Shown here piece by piece: positions 25,034 to 32,919 of a stretch of DNA of 64,000 bases. The notes below the pieces were generated by a model. That model made no database searches and was not told the origin of the DNA. It saw only the letters and a list, made by a program, of their open reading frames with translations. The position numbers and the translations under genes were made by a program. The first letter of the stretch is position 1; each line of letters starts with the position of its first letter. This DNA comes from Syntrophomonas sp. UBA5314. Its GTDB lineage: Bacteria > Bacillota > Syntrophomonadia > Syntrophomonadales > Syntrophomonadaceae. The stretch lies in the NCBI GenBank assembly GCA_002410325.1, contig DHRK01000061.1, positions 12,137-76,136 on the forward strand. Direction: 5' to 3'.

Positions 25034-25085
25034 ATTGACTAATTGAGTCAATAGTATTGTAAACAAATTGACCGCAATAGTCAAT
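25034..25085 (-). promoter_or_regulatory. Promoter with twin TetR operators (TTGAC-N7-GTCAA)
   Basis: Two dyads of the same form, TTGAC-N7-GTCAA, lie at 25035-25051 and 25068-25084. On the minus strand, TTGACT (25084-25079) and TACAAT (25061-25056) make a promoter with a 17-base spacer. One operator covers the -35 box and the other covers the predicted start of transcription, a layout that fits tight repression by the TetR protein. Confidence 0.75.
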
Positions 25086-25099
25086 AAGGTGAAAAGTTA

Positions 25100-25152
25100 A
25101 ATAAGCCCGCTCTTCCGTTTTGCAGAAAGCAACCGGTGGGAGCGGGCTTATT
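25100..25152. terminator. Strong hairpin terminator after cydB
   Basis: AATAAGCCCGCTC (25100-25112) pairs perfectly with GAGCGGGCTTATT (25140-25152), with a 27-base loop. On the minus strand it is followed by TTTAACTTTT. It ends cydAB transcription before the exporter promoter. Confidence 0.75.
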
Positions 25153-25185
25153 ATCAAAGCTGGATGGGCCTATGACTCAGGGTGT

Positions 25186-26202
25186 TTAATAGCCTTCGGC
25201 GTCGATATCCACCTTGCCCTTGAATACCCGGTAAACATAAATGGTATAAAGGAGAACAATTGGTACGCCGATAAGGGCTATAATCAGCATGGCCTTAAGG
25301 GTTAAAGCTGATGAGGCGGCATTGTAGATAGTGAGACTGTGGCTGGTTTCCAGGGCCGGAAGCAGGTTGGGAAACAGGCCCAGGCCGAGAGTGGCAATCA
25401 AGCCAGCCATATTCATGGAGCTGGCAACAAAAAGGAGTCCGTACCGGCCTGCCCTGAGCAGGAGCGGAGCGAGGCCCAGACCGAGCACCGTCAGCAGGGG
25501 AGCGGCATACATCCATACATGCAGGCGGTAGTTGGCAAACAGGGCAGGAACGCTTACCAACGAGTAAACGGTGGCTAGAATATAGAGAATCACTGAAGAT
25601 GCCCAAATAAACGGCAGGATTTTTCTGCCCCGCTTCTGCAGATCTCCTTCGGTTTTTAGCAGTACATAGGAGCTTCCCTGCAGCAAAAAGGCCGAGAGTC
25701 CCAGCAAGCCCAAAAGCAGGGCGTAAGGGTTGAGCAGATCAAAAAAACCGCCGGTATATACGTATCGGCTGTCCAGAGGCAGGCCCCGGGCGATATTTCC
25801 CATGGCTACGCCGAACAGCAAAGCGGGTATAAAACTCCCTAAGAAGAAGAGCAGATCAAGCCGGCTTTGCCATGGGCGGTTTTCCGCATGGCTCCTGAAT
25901 TCCACGGCCACCGCCCGGATAATCAAGGCGAATAAGACCAGCATCATGGCCAGGTAAAATCCGCTGAAGACCGAGGCATATACCAGGGGGAAAGCGGCAA
26001 AAAGGGCTCCCGCACCAGTCAGAAGCCAGACCTCGTTGCCGTCCCAGAAGGGCCCTATCGCCTGCAGCAGAATCCGCTTGTCATCTTCGGTTTTTCCCAG
26101 AATTGGGAACAGCGCGCCCACCCCCAAATCAAAACCGTCCAGAACCGCATAACCGGTAATCAACACCCCGATCAGTAAAAACCAGATGATGTTTAAATCC
26201 AT
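25186..26202 (-). CDS. cydB: Cytochrome bd oxidase subunit II
   Basis: A 338-residue subunit with about eight membrane segments. The family start is WFLLIGVLITGYAVLDGFDLGVGALFP, then GPFWDGNEVWLLTGAGALFAAFP and ALIIRAVAVEFRSH. The ATG at 26202 is preferred (GGGAGG, 8 bases upstream) over the frame extension to 26211. Together with cydA it makes a quinol oxidase that reduces O2 to water with high affinity. In a mainly fermentative or syntrophic anaerobe it probably scavenges oxygen. It follows cydA by 16 bases. Confidence 0.95.
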   Translation of the reverse strand: MDLNIIWFLLIGVLITGYAVLDGFDLGVGALFPILGKTEDDKRILLQAIGPFWDGNEVWLLTGAGALFAAFPLVYASVFSGFYLAMMLVLFALIIRAVAVEFRSHAENRPWQSRLDLLFFLGSFIPALLFGVAMGNIARGLPLDSRYVYTGGFFDLLNPYALLLGLLGLSAFLLQGSSYVLLKTEGDLQKRGRKILPFIWASSVILYILATVYSLVSVPALFANYRLHVWMYAAPLLTVLGLGLAPLLLRAGRYGLLFVASSMNMAGLIATLGLGLFPNLLPALETSHSLTIYNAASSALTLKAMLIIALIGVPIVLLYTIYVYRVFKGKVDIDAEGY

Positions 26203-26218
26203 GCATAACACCTCCCGT

Positions 26219-27583
26219 CTATTGCTTGAAGGACGCAGCGTCCAGGGAAAGTTCCGCCGGGACGTCAGGCAGTTGGGCGTCTTCCCCCATGGCGCTCTTA
26301 ACTACTCTTTTAATCAGGTAATAAACGGCCGTAAGAATTCCACTGTAAACCGCCACGAACATGATATTAGTGAATAATATTTGACCGGCGGGAAGCGGTG
26401 AAGCGGCAGCGTTGGTTTTCAGAAGGCCGTATACGATCCAGGGCTGCCTGCCGAACTCGGCGGCCAGCCAACCGAGTTCATTGACCAGAACCGGCAGTAG
26501 CATAGACAAAAAGGCGGCGGAGAGAAAGCGCCGGTTCGTGTACAGCCGGCCTTTAGCCAGCAGAAAAGCGCCCCACAAAACCAGCAAGGTAAACCAGCCG
26601 GCCGCTATGATCATCAAACGGTAAGACCAGTAAGTAACGGTTAAAGGAGGGCGCTCGCCGGGGGCGAACTCTTTCAGTCCGGTTACGGGAGCATTGGCAT
26701 CACCGTGCACCATAAAGCTGAGCATCCCGGGAACCCCCAGGGATAAATGAGTAGTCTCCCGGTCTGCGTCCGGAATGCCGATCAGATTTAGCGGCGCCCG
26801 GGAAGTCGTCTCCCAGAGCCCTTCAAAGGCGGCCAGCTTGGCCGGCTGAGTGTTGGCTACCTGCACGGAATGATAATGCCCCAGCCCGAACTGAACCAGC
26901 ACCGCAATCAGGCCAAAAAGTAAAGAGTACTTTAAAGAGGTGCGGGCCATGGCCGTGTTCTTATTGTGGAGCAGAAAATAGGCGCTGACTCCCATGATAA
27001 AAAAAGCCCCGGTAATATAGGCTCCATCTACGGTATGCAAAAAGCGGGGCAGGGTAGAAGGGTTGAATACGGCAGCATAAAAATCAGTCAAAATGGCTCG
27101 GCCGCCTTCGATTTTAAAGGCGGTCGGGGTCTGCTGCCAGGAGTTGGCTACAATGATCCAGAAAGCCGAGAGGGTGCTGCCCAGGGCCACCAGAATGGAT
27201 GAAAGAAAACGCATGTTGCGGGAAATTTTATCCCGTCCAAAAATCAGCAGCCCGACAAAGGTTGATTCCAGGAAAAAGGCAAAAACGCCTTCCGCCGCCA
27301 GAGGGGCGCCAAAGATATCGCCGACAAATTTGGAGTATTCCGACCAGTTGGTCCCGAATTGAAACTCCATGGCTATTCCGGTAGCCACACCGACTGCAAA
27401 TAGAATGGCAAAGATCTTGAACCAGAAACGCGACGCCTGGTCGTAGAGCGGTTCGTTTTTCCTCCAATAACCGTACTCGAGGAAAGCGATAAAGGTAGCC
27501 AGGCCTATGGATAAAGGCGGGAAAATATAATGAAAAAACGCAGTCAGGCCGAACTGCAATCGGGAGAGAAACACAGCGTCCAC
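26219..27583 (-). CDS. cydA: Cytochrome bd oxidase subunit I
   Basis: A 454-residue haem-binding subunit. Haem ligands and key sites are visible: His18 in FFHYIFPPLSIGL, the acidic pair in AEGVFAFFLESTF, His in LHTVDGAYITGAF and Met in YRLMIIAAGW. A short Q-loop (FAPGERPPLTVTYW) is typical of Gram-positive enzymes. The GTG start at 27583 has AAAGGAGGT 8 bases upstream. No cydCD assembly transporter is seen in the window. Confidence 0.95.
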   Translation of the reverse strand: MDAVFLSRLQFGLTAFFHYIFPPLSIGLATFIAFLEYGYWRKNEPLYDQASRFWFKIFAILFAVGVATGIAMEFQFGTNWSEYSKFVGDIFGAPLAAEGVFAFFLESTFVGLLIFGRDKISRNMRFLSSILVALGSTLSAFWIIVANSWQQTPTAFKIEGGRAILTDFYAAVFNPSTLPRFLHTVDGAYITGAFFIMGVSAYFLLHNKNTAMARTSLKYSLLFGLIAVLVQFGLGHYHSVQVANTQPAKLAAFEGLWETTSRAPLNLIGIPDADRETTHLSLGVPGMLSFMVHGDANAPVTGLKEFAPGERPPLTVTYWSYRLMIIAAGWFTLLVLWGAFLLAKGRLYTNRRFLSAAFLSMLLPVLVNELGWLAAEFGRQPWIVYGLLKTNAAASPLPAGQILFTNIMFVAVYSGILTAVYYLIKRVVKSAMGEDAQLPDVPAELSLDAASFKQ

Positions 27584-27686
27584 AGATCATACCTCCTTTA
27601 ATTGTTCACCCGGTTAGTATACTTTATGATATTCTACCACTTTTAGCACTGTTAATAAATAGAAAATTTATTTTCCCAATGAGTTC

Positions 27687-27748
27687 GGGGGTGAGTTAAA
27701 GAACCGTCCCCCACTGTGTTTACAGTGGAATATGTGCAGTGGAATATG
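27687..27748. repeat. Cluster of small repeats between cydA and blaI
   Basis: GGGGG/CCCCC arms (27687-27712) enclose AAAGAACCGT, the same core as the repeats at 6-9 kb. A perfect dyad CACTGT-GTTT-ACAGTG (27712-27727) follows. A 12-base direct repeat CAGTGGAATATG occurs at 27723 and 27737. This is a decayed mobile or REP-type repeat. The rest of 27584-27781 shows no gene. Confidence 0.5.
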
Positions 27749-27781
27749 GAGCCGGGTATTTTTCAAGCCTGATCTAGCCGG

Positions 27782-27810
27782 TTGACATTTTTATTCTACA
27801 AATGTAGAAT
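27782..27810 (+). promoter_or_regulatory. BlaI-type operator over a sigma-A promoter
   Basis: TTGACA (27782-27787) and TAGAAT (27805-27810) form a promoter with a 17-base spacer. The perfect palindrome ATTCTACA-AA-TGTAGAAT (27793-27810), which contains the TACA/TGTA core of BlaI/MecI sites, covers the -10 box. It should control the four-gene operon that follows. Confidence 0.85.
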
Positions 27811-27871
27811 AAAGGCACGCAAGCACAATGCACAGAGGTTTATAGGAGATTTGCTTGAATTGGGGGTTACT

Positions 27872-28252
27872 ATGGATACGATAAAAAGACTGCCGGACAG
27901 TGAACTGGAGATCATGATGATCATATGGGCAGCCGGCCAACCGGTCACATCGGCTTATATTATGGATAAACTCGCCGGGGAAAAAAGCTGGGCGAATACC
28001 ACGGTCTTAAATTTCCTTTCCCGGCTGGTGGACAGGGGCTTCCTGGATACATCCAAGCAGGGGCGGTTTAATTATTATAAGCCCCTGATCGATGAAAACG
28101 ACTATTTAAAAAAAGAAAGCAAATCCTTCCTGGAACGCATGCACAAAAGTTCCCTGAAAAGCCTGGTGGCGGCTCTATACGATGGAGACGCGATTGATGA
28201 GAAAGACTTGGAAGAATTAAGGAAATATGTGAACGAGGTTGCGAAGCCATGA
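27872..28252 (+). CDS. BlaI/MecI/CopY-family repressor
   Basis: A 126-residue winged-helix repressor: LPDSELEIMMIIWAAGQPVTSAYIMDKLAGEKSWANTTVLNFLSRLVDRGFL, followed by GRFNYYKPLI and a C-terminal dimer helix. The ATG at 27872 fits the family start; the longer frame to 27782 would lie inside the promoter. It represses from the palindrome upstream and is inactivated by the membrane peptidase encoded next, whose start overlaps its stop (ATGA). In classic systems the signal is a beta-lactam; here it is probably something else. Confidence 0.93.
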   Translation: MDTIKRLPDSELEIMMIIWAAGQPVTSAYIMDKLAGEKSWANTTVLNFLSRLVDRGFLDTSKQGRFNYYKPLIDENDYLKKESKSFLERMHKSSLKSLVAALYDGDAIDEKDLEELRKYVNEVAKP

Positions 28253-29547
28253 GTTTTTTGTACGACGTCCTGGCCCTCAGCATCGGCATTACGCCTTTAA
28301 TTTTGATCTTGCTGCTGCTTAGCCGGGTGCTCCAAAAATATTATTCCGCCCGGTGGCGGTACGCCATGTGGACGGCCATTGCCATCAGGCTGCTGCTGCC
28401 GGTTTCATGGATCAGTCCGGCCCCGGTGGCGATTGAAATCCCGGCTGCCTTTACACCTGGACCGCCCGCCGCCGGCAGCCCCGTGCCGCTGATACATACA
28501 GCCCTTCCGCCCGCTGCCGCCATCAGTCCGGGACAGATTTTAGGGATCCTTTACCTGGCCGGGATATTGTCCTATCTGGCTTATAAAATATCCGGTTACA
28601 TGATATTCCGCCGGGATGTTTTACGGTGGAGCAGGAAGCCGGCCCGCAGCGAGATTGACAGGCTATTGATCCAACTGCGGTCGGAACTCGGCATACGCCG
28701 TGAGATACCGGTAAGGATCAGCAAAAAAGCGCCCGGCCCAATGATCGTGGGGCTTTTGCGGCCGGTCTTGCTACTGCCTTCGGAAGAATACGCCGGTAGG
28801 GAATTGCAATTGATTTTGACCCACGAGCTGGTTCATTTCAAGCGTCACGATATCTGGTATAAGCTGGGCTTTATGCTGGCTGCCGCCGTGCATTGGTTTA
28901 ACCCGGCGGTTCACCTTCTGGTCAGGGAAGCCAACCGAGACTTGGAATTATCCTGCGACAACCAGGTCTTGCGGGGGGCCGACCTGGCGGCCAGGAAATA
29001 CTACGGCAATATCATTCTCAACCTGGCTGTACGGAATAACGACCATCAAGGACCGGTTTTTTCCACCTGCATCAAAAGCAGCAAAGAGGCGCTTGAGTCG
29101 AGATTAAAAGGCATATTTGATGCGAGGCCCAAAAGACGGGGAATTGCGGTGTTGGCCCTGATCGTAGCCCTGGGGATGATGGCAGGATTTGGCGTCGCCC
29201 TCGGCAATACGGAGTCTTTACTGCCCGGATCCCCGGCAGGGTCTCATGTAAGCGCAGCAAGCGAAGTGAACTCCGGGCTCCAGGATGCTGATGTAACCGG
29301 ACCGGACAGCGCGGAAGCCTCGGCCGCGCCGGATCGTGGAAACAGCGGCCAGCCTGAAGGCGTTCCGGCGCCAAGCCATCCATCAAACGGGGAGACGCCC
29401 GATGAAACCCGGGGCGCTGACGGTATGAACGAAAAAGTGGAGTCCCCGGCCCATCAGGGCAGTGCGGCGCAAGTGGTGCTGGTAGACCTAACGCAATTAG
29501 AAAAGCAAGCGGAAACAGATACAACTTCGAATGTGAAAGAAAGGTAG
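28249..29547 (+). CDS. BlaR1/MecR1-like M56 membrane metallopeptidase without penicillin-sensor domain
   Basis: A 432-residue protein with three N-terminal membrane segments, an M56 peptidase domain with zinc site HELVH (His192-Glu193...His196) in ILTHELVHFKRHD, and ELSCDNQVL. A fourth segment lies near 300 (AVLALIVALGMMAGFGVAL). In place of the penicillin-binding sensor of BlaR1, the extracellular tail (~330-432) is a low-complexity Pro/Ser/Asp/Glu stretch. It should cleave the BlaI-like repressor upon some envelope signal. The GH26 gene follows after 6 bases. Confidence 0.9.
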   Translation: MSFLYDVLALSIGITPLILILLLLSRVLQKYYSARWRYAMWTAIAIRLLLPVSWISPAPVAIEIPAAFTPGPPAAGSPVPLIHTALPPAAAISPGQILGILYLAGILSYLAYKISGYMIFRRDVLRWSRKPARSEIDRLLIQLRSELGIRREIPVRISKKAPGPMIVGLLRPVLLLPSEEYAGRELQLILTHELVHFKRHDIWYKLGFMLAAAVHWFNPAVHLLVREANRDLELSCDNQVLRGADLAARKYYGNIILNLAVRNNDHQGPVFSTCIKSSKEALESRLKGIFDARPKRRGIAVLALIVALGMMAGFGVALGNTESLLPGSPAGSHVSAASEVNSGLQDADVTGPDSAEASAAPDRGNSGQPEGVPAPSHPSNGETPDETRGADGMNEKVESPAHQGSAAQVVLVDLTQLEKQAETDTTSNVKER

Positions 29548-29553
29548 TTTCGG

Positions 29554-31176
29554 ATGTCGCAAAAAGCTGTGCGGGCCATCATGATCATACTGGTATTGGG
29601 CTTGATGCTTTCCGGAGCAGGCCGCATCAGCCTATTTCATAACGACCCCGGACCGGGTTCCGCGCCTCCTACAACGGCATACCCGGACTTTTATAATACG
29701 CTGGGCTTTCATGTGCTGACGGCGTCTGCTTTGGGAATCTATGCAGTACAAGAGATCAGCCGTACTGAAAACAGGTTTGTGAATTACGTAGACGGATATG
29801 GAATTTCTATCCCCAAAGAAATGAAAGTCCTCGATATGAGTGCCCCGGGAGTCAGATCGGTCCTTGAAGATGAGCACAGAAGAATAGAGATATACAAAGA
29901 GACCCTCGATAAAGGGGTGTCAGCCAACGACTATATCCATTATTCCAATAAATCTTTATTCGGCAGGGCGGACCACCAGCAGGTATATGCGCATACGTTC
30001 ACGTGGAACGGGATGCAAGTGAATGTGGTGGAGTGGTGCAGAGATAAATTGGCCAAGATCGACAACGACAAAAATTATTACGCTTGTGTGGATATCATGG
30101 GGGAGGACGCGGTGTATACTTTTTTCTTTAAGGCGGACCTGCCCCTGGAAGAATGCGGGGGGTATATGGATATTATCCAGAGCTTTTACACCTTTGCCCC
30201 TCAAAAAAATACCGGCCTGACGCAGCTTAAACATATTGAAAAAAAGAAATGGAATGCCGAGACACAAGCCATGTTCCAAAAATATTTCTCCGCGGACAGC
30301 AGCCTGAGCTGGGGAATCTTTGAGCCTTCAGCGCCAATGAGCATGGAGGAATTGCAGGCGTTGGAGCAAAAGCTGGATTACGAGTTTCCTTTTGTATTGC
30401 TCTATACGCATGTTAAAGATGAATACGATCCGTATGTGGGGCGGGCCCTGCGCAATGCCTATCAGCACGGGAAAATTGTGGAGCTGACCTTGCAGACCAA
30501 GGCTGCGGGCGATGGCCAAAGCAATAGGATCTATGACCTATTAGACGGTAAGTATGACGCCTTTTTGCAGGCTTACGCGCAAGACGTGGCGGCTTTCGGA
30601 CATCCCGTGCTCTTCAGGCCGTTTAATGAGATGAATGGAGACTGGTGCCCTTATTCCGCTTATCATACTTCCCGGGATACGGAAATATTCAAAAGCCTGT
30701 ACAAATACCTGTATAGTATTTTTGAAGCGGCCGGCGCCGACAATGTCATTTGGGTTTGGAATCCCAATGAGAAATCTTTCCCCGATTTCAAGTGGAATCA
30801 TGAGATCATGTATTATCCCGGAGACAAATATGTGGATGTCATTGGCCTGACCGGGTATAATACCGGCACTTATTACAGCGGGGAAAAATGGCGCAGCTTC
30901 CAGGAAATCTATGACCCGTTGTATCAAAAGGCCCTGGCCTTATATGACAAGCCGATGATGATTACCGAATTTTCCAGCAGCAGTGTGGGCGGAAGCAAGG
31001 AGCAGTGGGTGGCCGACATGTTTAACGGTATGGACCGCTACCCGCGCATTAAAGTGGCTATCTGGTGGGACGGCTGCGATTTTGACGCCCAGGGGAATAG
31101 GGCCCGGCCGTACTTTATAGACGAAACCGATGGATTGCTCCAGGTATTCCGAGATCATTTGCACAGCTACGAATGA
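29554..31176 (+). CDS. Secreted GH26-family glycoside hydrolase (beta-mannanase-like)
   Basis: A 540-residue protein with an N-terminal hydrophobic signal/anchor (~6-24), an N-terminal domain of unknown type (~35-215) and a C-terminal GH26 (beta/alpha)8 catalytic domain (~235-535). The catalytic acid is Glu359 in HPVLFRPFNEMNGDWCPY, and the nucleophile is Glu472 in PMMITEFSSSS. The motif VIWVWNPN is also typical. GH26 enzymes cleave beta-mannan or related glucans at the cell surface. It is the third gene of the BlaI-controlled operon, so the repressor-peptidase pair probably controls a surface polysaccharide function. Confidence 0.88.
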   Translation: MSQKAVRAIMIILVLGLMLSGAGRISLFHNDPGPGSAPPTTAYPDFYNTLGFHVLTASALGIYAVQEISRTENRFVNYVDGYGISIPKEMKVLDMSAPGVRSVLEDEHRRIEIYKETLDKGVSANDYIHYSNKSLFGRADHQQVYAHTFTWNGMQVNVVEWCRDKLAKIDNDKNYYACVDIMGEDAVYTFFFKADLPLEECGGYMDIIQSFYTFAPQKNTGLTQLKHIEKKKWNAETQAMFQKYFSADSSLSWGIFEPSAPMSMEELQALEQKLDYEFPFVLLYTHVKDEYDPYVGRALRNAYQHGKIVELTLQTKAAGDGQSNRIYDLLDGKYDAFLQAYAQDVAAFGHPVLFRPFNEMNGDWCPYSAYHTSRDTEIFKSLYKYLYSIFEAAGADNVIWVWNPNEKSFPDFKWNHEIMYYPGDKYVDVIGLTGYNTGTYYSGEKWRSFQEIYDPLYQKALALYDKPMMITEFSSSSVGGSKEQWVADMFNGMDRYPRIKVAIWWDGCDFDAQGNRARPYFIDETDGLLQVFRDHLHSYE

Positions 31177-31207
31177 TGGGCCGGGCAGCGGCAAGGGGGA
31201 TGTTTTT

Positions 31208-32821
31208 ATGGGCAGACGATTCAGAGGATGGCTGATGGCCGTGGCCATGCTGGCTGGCTTTATGTTGCCGCACGGCTATCCGGCCGCCGCTTCCCGCACT
31301 GTAACCGTCACGATCCCCGCCTTCCCGTTAACCGTCAATGAGGTAGCCGTTGAAAACAGCGATAGTCAATACCCCTGGATCGTCTACCAGGACATAACCT
31401 ATGCTCCGATGACCTACTATGATTGCAGATTTTTGGGGTTGGAGAGCGTATGGAGCGCCGACCGGGGATTGGAAATCGTCAGGTCCGGAGTTCACTGGGA
31501 TTATCATAAATATCCGTCCCATACGAAAAACAGAGCCTCTTACACAGCCAGGCTGGCCGAAGGGGAAATCAGGGTCAACGGCCGGCCGATTGACAACGGA
31601 AAGGAACCCTATCCCTTCCTGGTATTCAGAGATATTACCTATTTTCCCCTCACCTGGCGGTTCGCCGTCGACGAATTCGGGTGGACCTATGCCTTTGACC
31701 CGTCCCAGGGGCTGCTGATCAAGACCGCAGAGGGCCGCGAGACCGCGGCCGGGCAGATCACGCTGCCTATCGTGACCAGAGCCCATGGAGAAAAAGGGGC
31801 TTTTACCGTAACGAACCGTTTTTATTACTACGAAGGAGCAGAGGGCAAGATATACCAGGCCCCGCTGGACGATCCATCCAGCGCCCGGGCGGTTTACCAG
31901 CTTCCCCTGAACGATATGGCCGGCGCCGATTACGTTTTGGCTAGCCTGAAAACAGAAGCTGGAAAATCCATGCTGTATTACCATACCGGCGGAGCCACCA
32001 TGGGATCGGACTATCGCATCTGGCTGCGGGATGATGGCAGCTGTCAGGAATTGAATTACGGTTTTTCCTACGCGTATGCTCGGGAGTTCGGGGAGTTTAC
32101 CGTTGTAATCAACCAGGGGGTGCCGCCCGGCGGCTATAACCTGTATATCCGGCAGTCGGCGGGCGAAGATTTCAGGGAAGCGGGCGCCCCCGGATACCTC
32201 TATGGCTGGCGATGGACCTATCTGGGCAACAGTGCCGGGGGAAGCCGCAGTGACGACCTGGATATGATCGGTGACGATATTTACCTGCTGGCCTGTGACC
32301 GGCGCCGGGAGCCCGGAGCTACGACCGGCATTTACCGGGTGAACATCAAAACTGATCAAACCGTCCGAGTGTGCGAGACGCCTGCCTCTGATTTTATCAT
32401 TGACGGGGATTTCATATATTTTAAGGACTATTACCTGGAAAAGAACGGGGACGCAACAGAATGGAGCGAAAACGGGTATTTATACCGGGTGCCGGTTGCC
32501 GGCGGCAAGGCCGAGAAGCTGACGGGTACCATCCGGGTAAGCGATTATGCGGTCCTGGACGGTCAGGTGTATTATGTGTCTTTGGAGCATGATGACCAGC
32601 TTTTCAGATTGGGGGAAAGGGATCCCATCAACCCGGGGGGCATCGTAAAAAGCCTGGAAATTCAGCAGGACTACCTGGTGGCGATTTTTGACCGGGCCAG
32701 TACAGCATCATGCAAAATGATGATAGTCAATAAGAAGGGGCAGATCCTATTCCAGACCATTGAGCCGGTGCTTATGGTAAGAATAGACAGCGGCAAAGTG
32801 GTTTTTGTTAAGGATGAATAA
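31208..32821 (+). CDS. Secreted protein with copper-amine-oxidase-N-like and DUF5050-like domains
   Basis: A 537-residue exported protein. The signal peptide (~1-28) ends in GYPAAA. Two copper-amine-oxidase-N-type modules cover ~30-170 (QYPWIVYQDITYAPMTYYD; PYPFLVFRDITYFPLTWRF). A beta-propeller-like region of DUF5050 type follows to the end (GYLYRVPVAGGKAEKLTG, VYYVSLEHDDQLFRLG). The ATG at 31208 with AGGGGG upstream is chosen over the earlier frame at 31130, which lies inside the GH26 gene. The CuAO-N module is a common cell-surface domain and does not imply an oxidase. It completes the BlaI operon. Confidence 0.8.
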   Translation: MGRRFRGWLMAVAMLAGFMLPHGYPAAASRTVTVTIPAFPLTVNEVAVENSDSQYPWIVYQDITYAPMTYYDCRFLGLESVWSADRGLEIVRSGVHWDYHKYPSHTKNRASYTARLAEGEIRVNGRPIDNGKEPYPFLVFRDITYFPLTWRFAVDEFGWTYAFDPSQGLLIKTAEGRETAAGQITLPIVTRAHGEKGAFTVTNRFYYYEGAEGKIYQAPLDDPSSARAVYQLPLNDMAGADYVLASLKTEAGKSMLYYHTGGATMGSDYRIWLRDDGSCQELNYGFSYAYAREFGEFTVVINQGVPPGGYNLYIRQSAGEDFREAGAPGYLYGWRWTYLGNSAGGSRSDDLDMIGDDIYLLACDRRREPGATTGIYRVNIKTDQTVRVCETPASDFIIDGDFIYFKDYYLEKNGDATEWSENGYLYRVPVAGGKAEKLTGTIRVSDYAVLDGQVYYVSLEHDDQLFRLGERDPINPGGIVKSLEIQQDYLVAIFDRASTASCKMMIVNKKGQILFQTIEPVLMVRIDSGKVVFVKDE

Positions 32822-32919
32822 CAGCGATTCCCCCCGAACGCATTGTTTGCCTGAATAATAAGCGGGCCGATCAGCCATAATACTTGGGATAATGGGTCAA
32901 TGGAAAAGGGGGAACCGAG

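Noticed and set aside
27584..27781. Rex-type redox operator ahead of cydA
   Set aside because: Only a weak AATAAAT/ATTTATT dyad is present; it does not fit the Rex consensus.
28249..29547. Beta-lactam resistance call for the BlaR1-like protein
   Set aside because: There is no penicillin-binding sensor domain and no beta-lactamase gene nearby.
31208..32821. Copper amine oxidase
   Set aside because: Only the N-terminal surface module type is present; no catalytic topaquinone domain.
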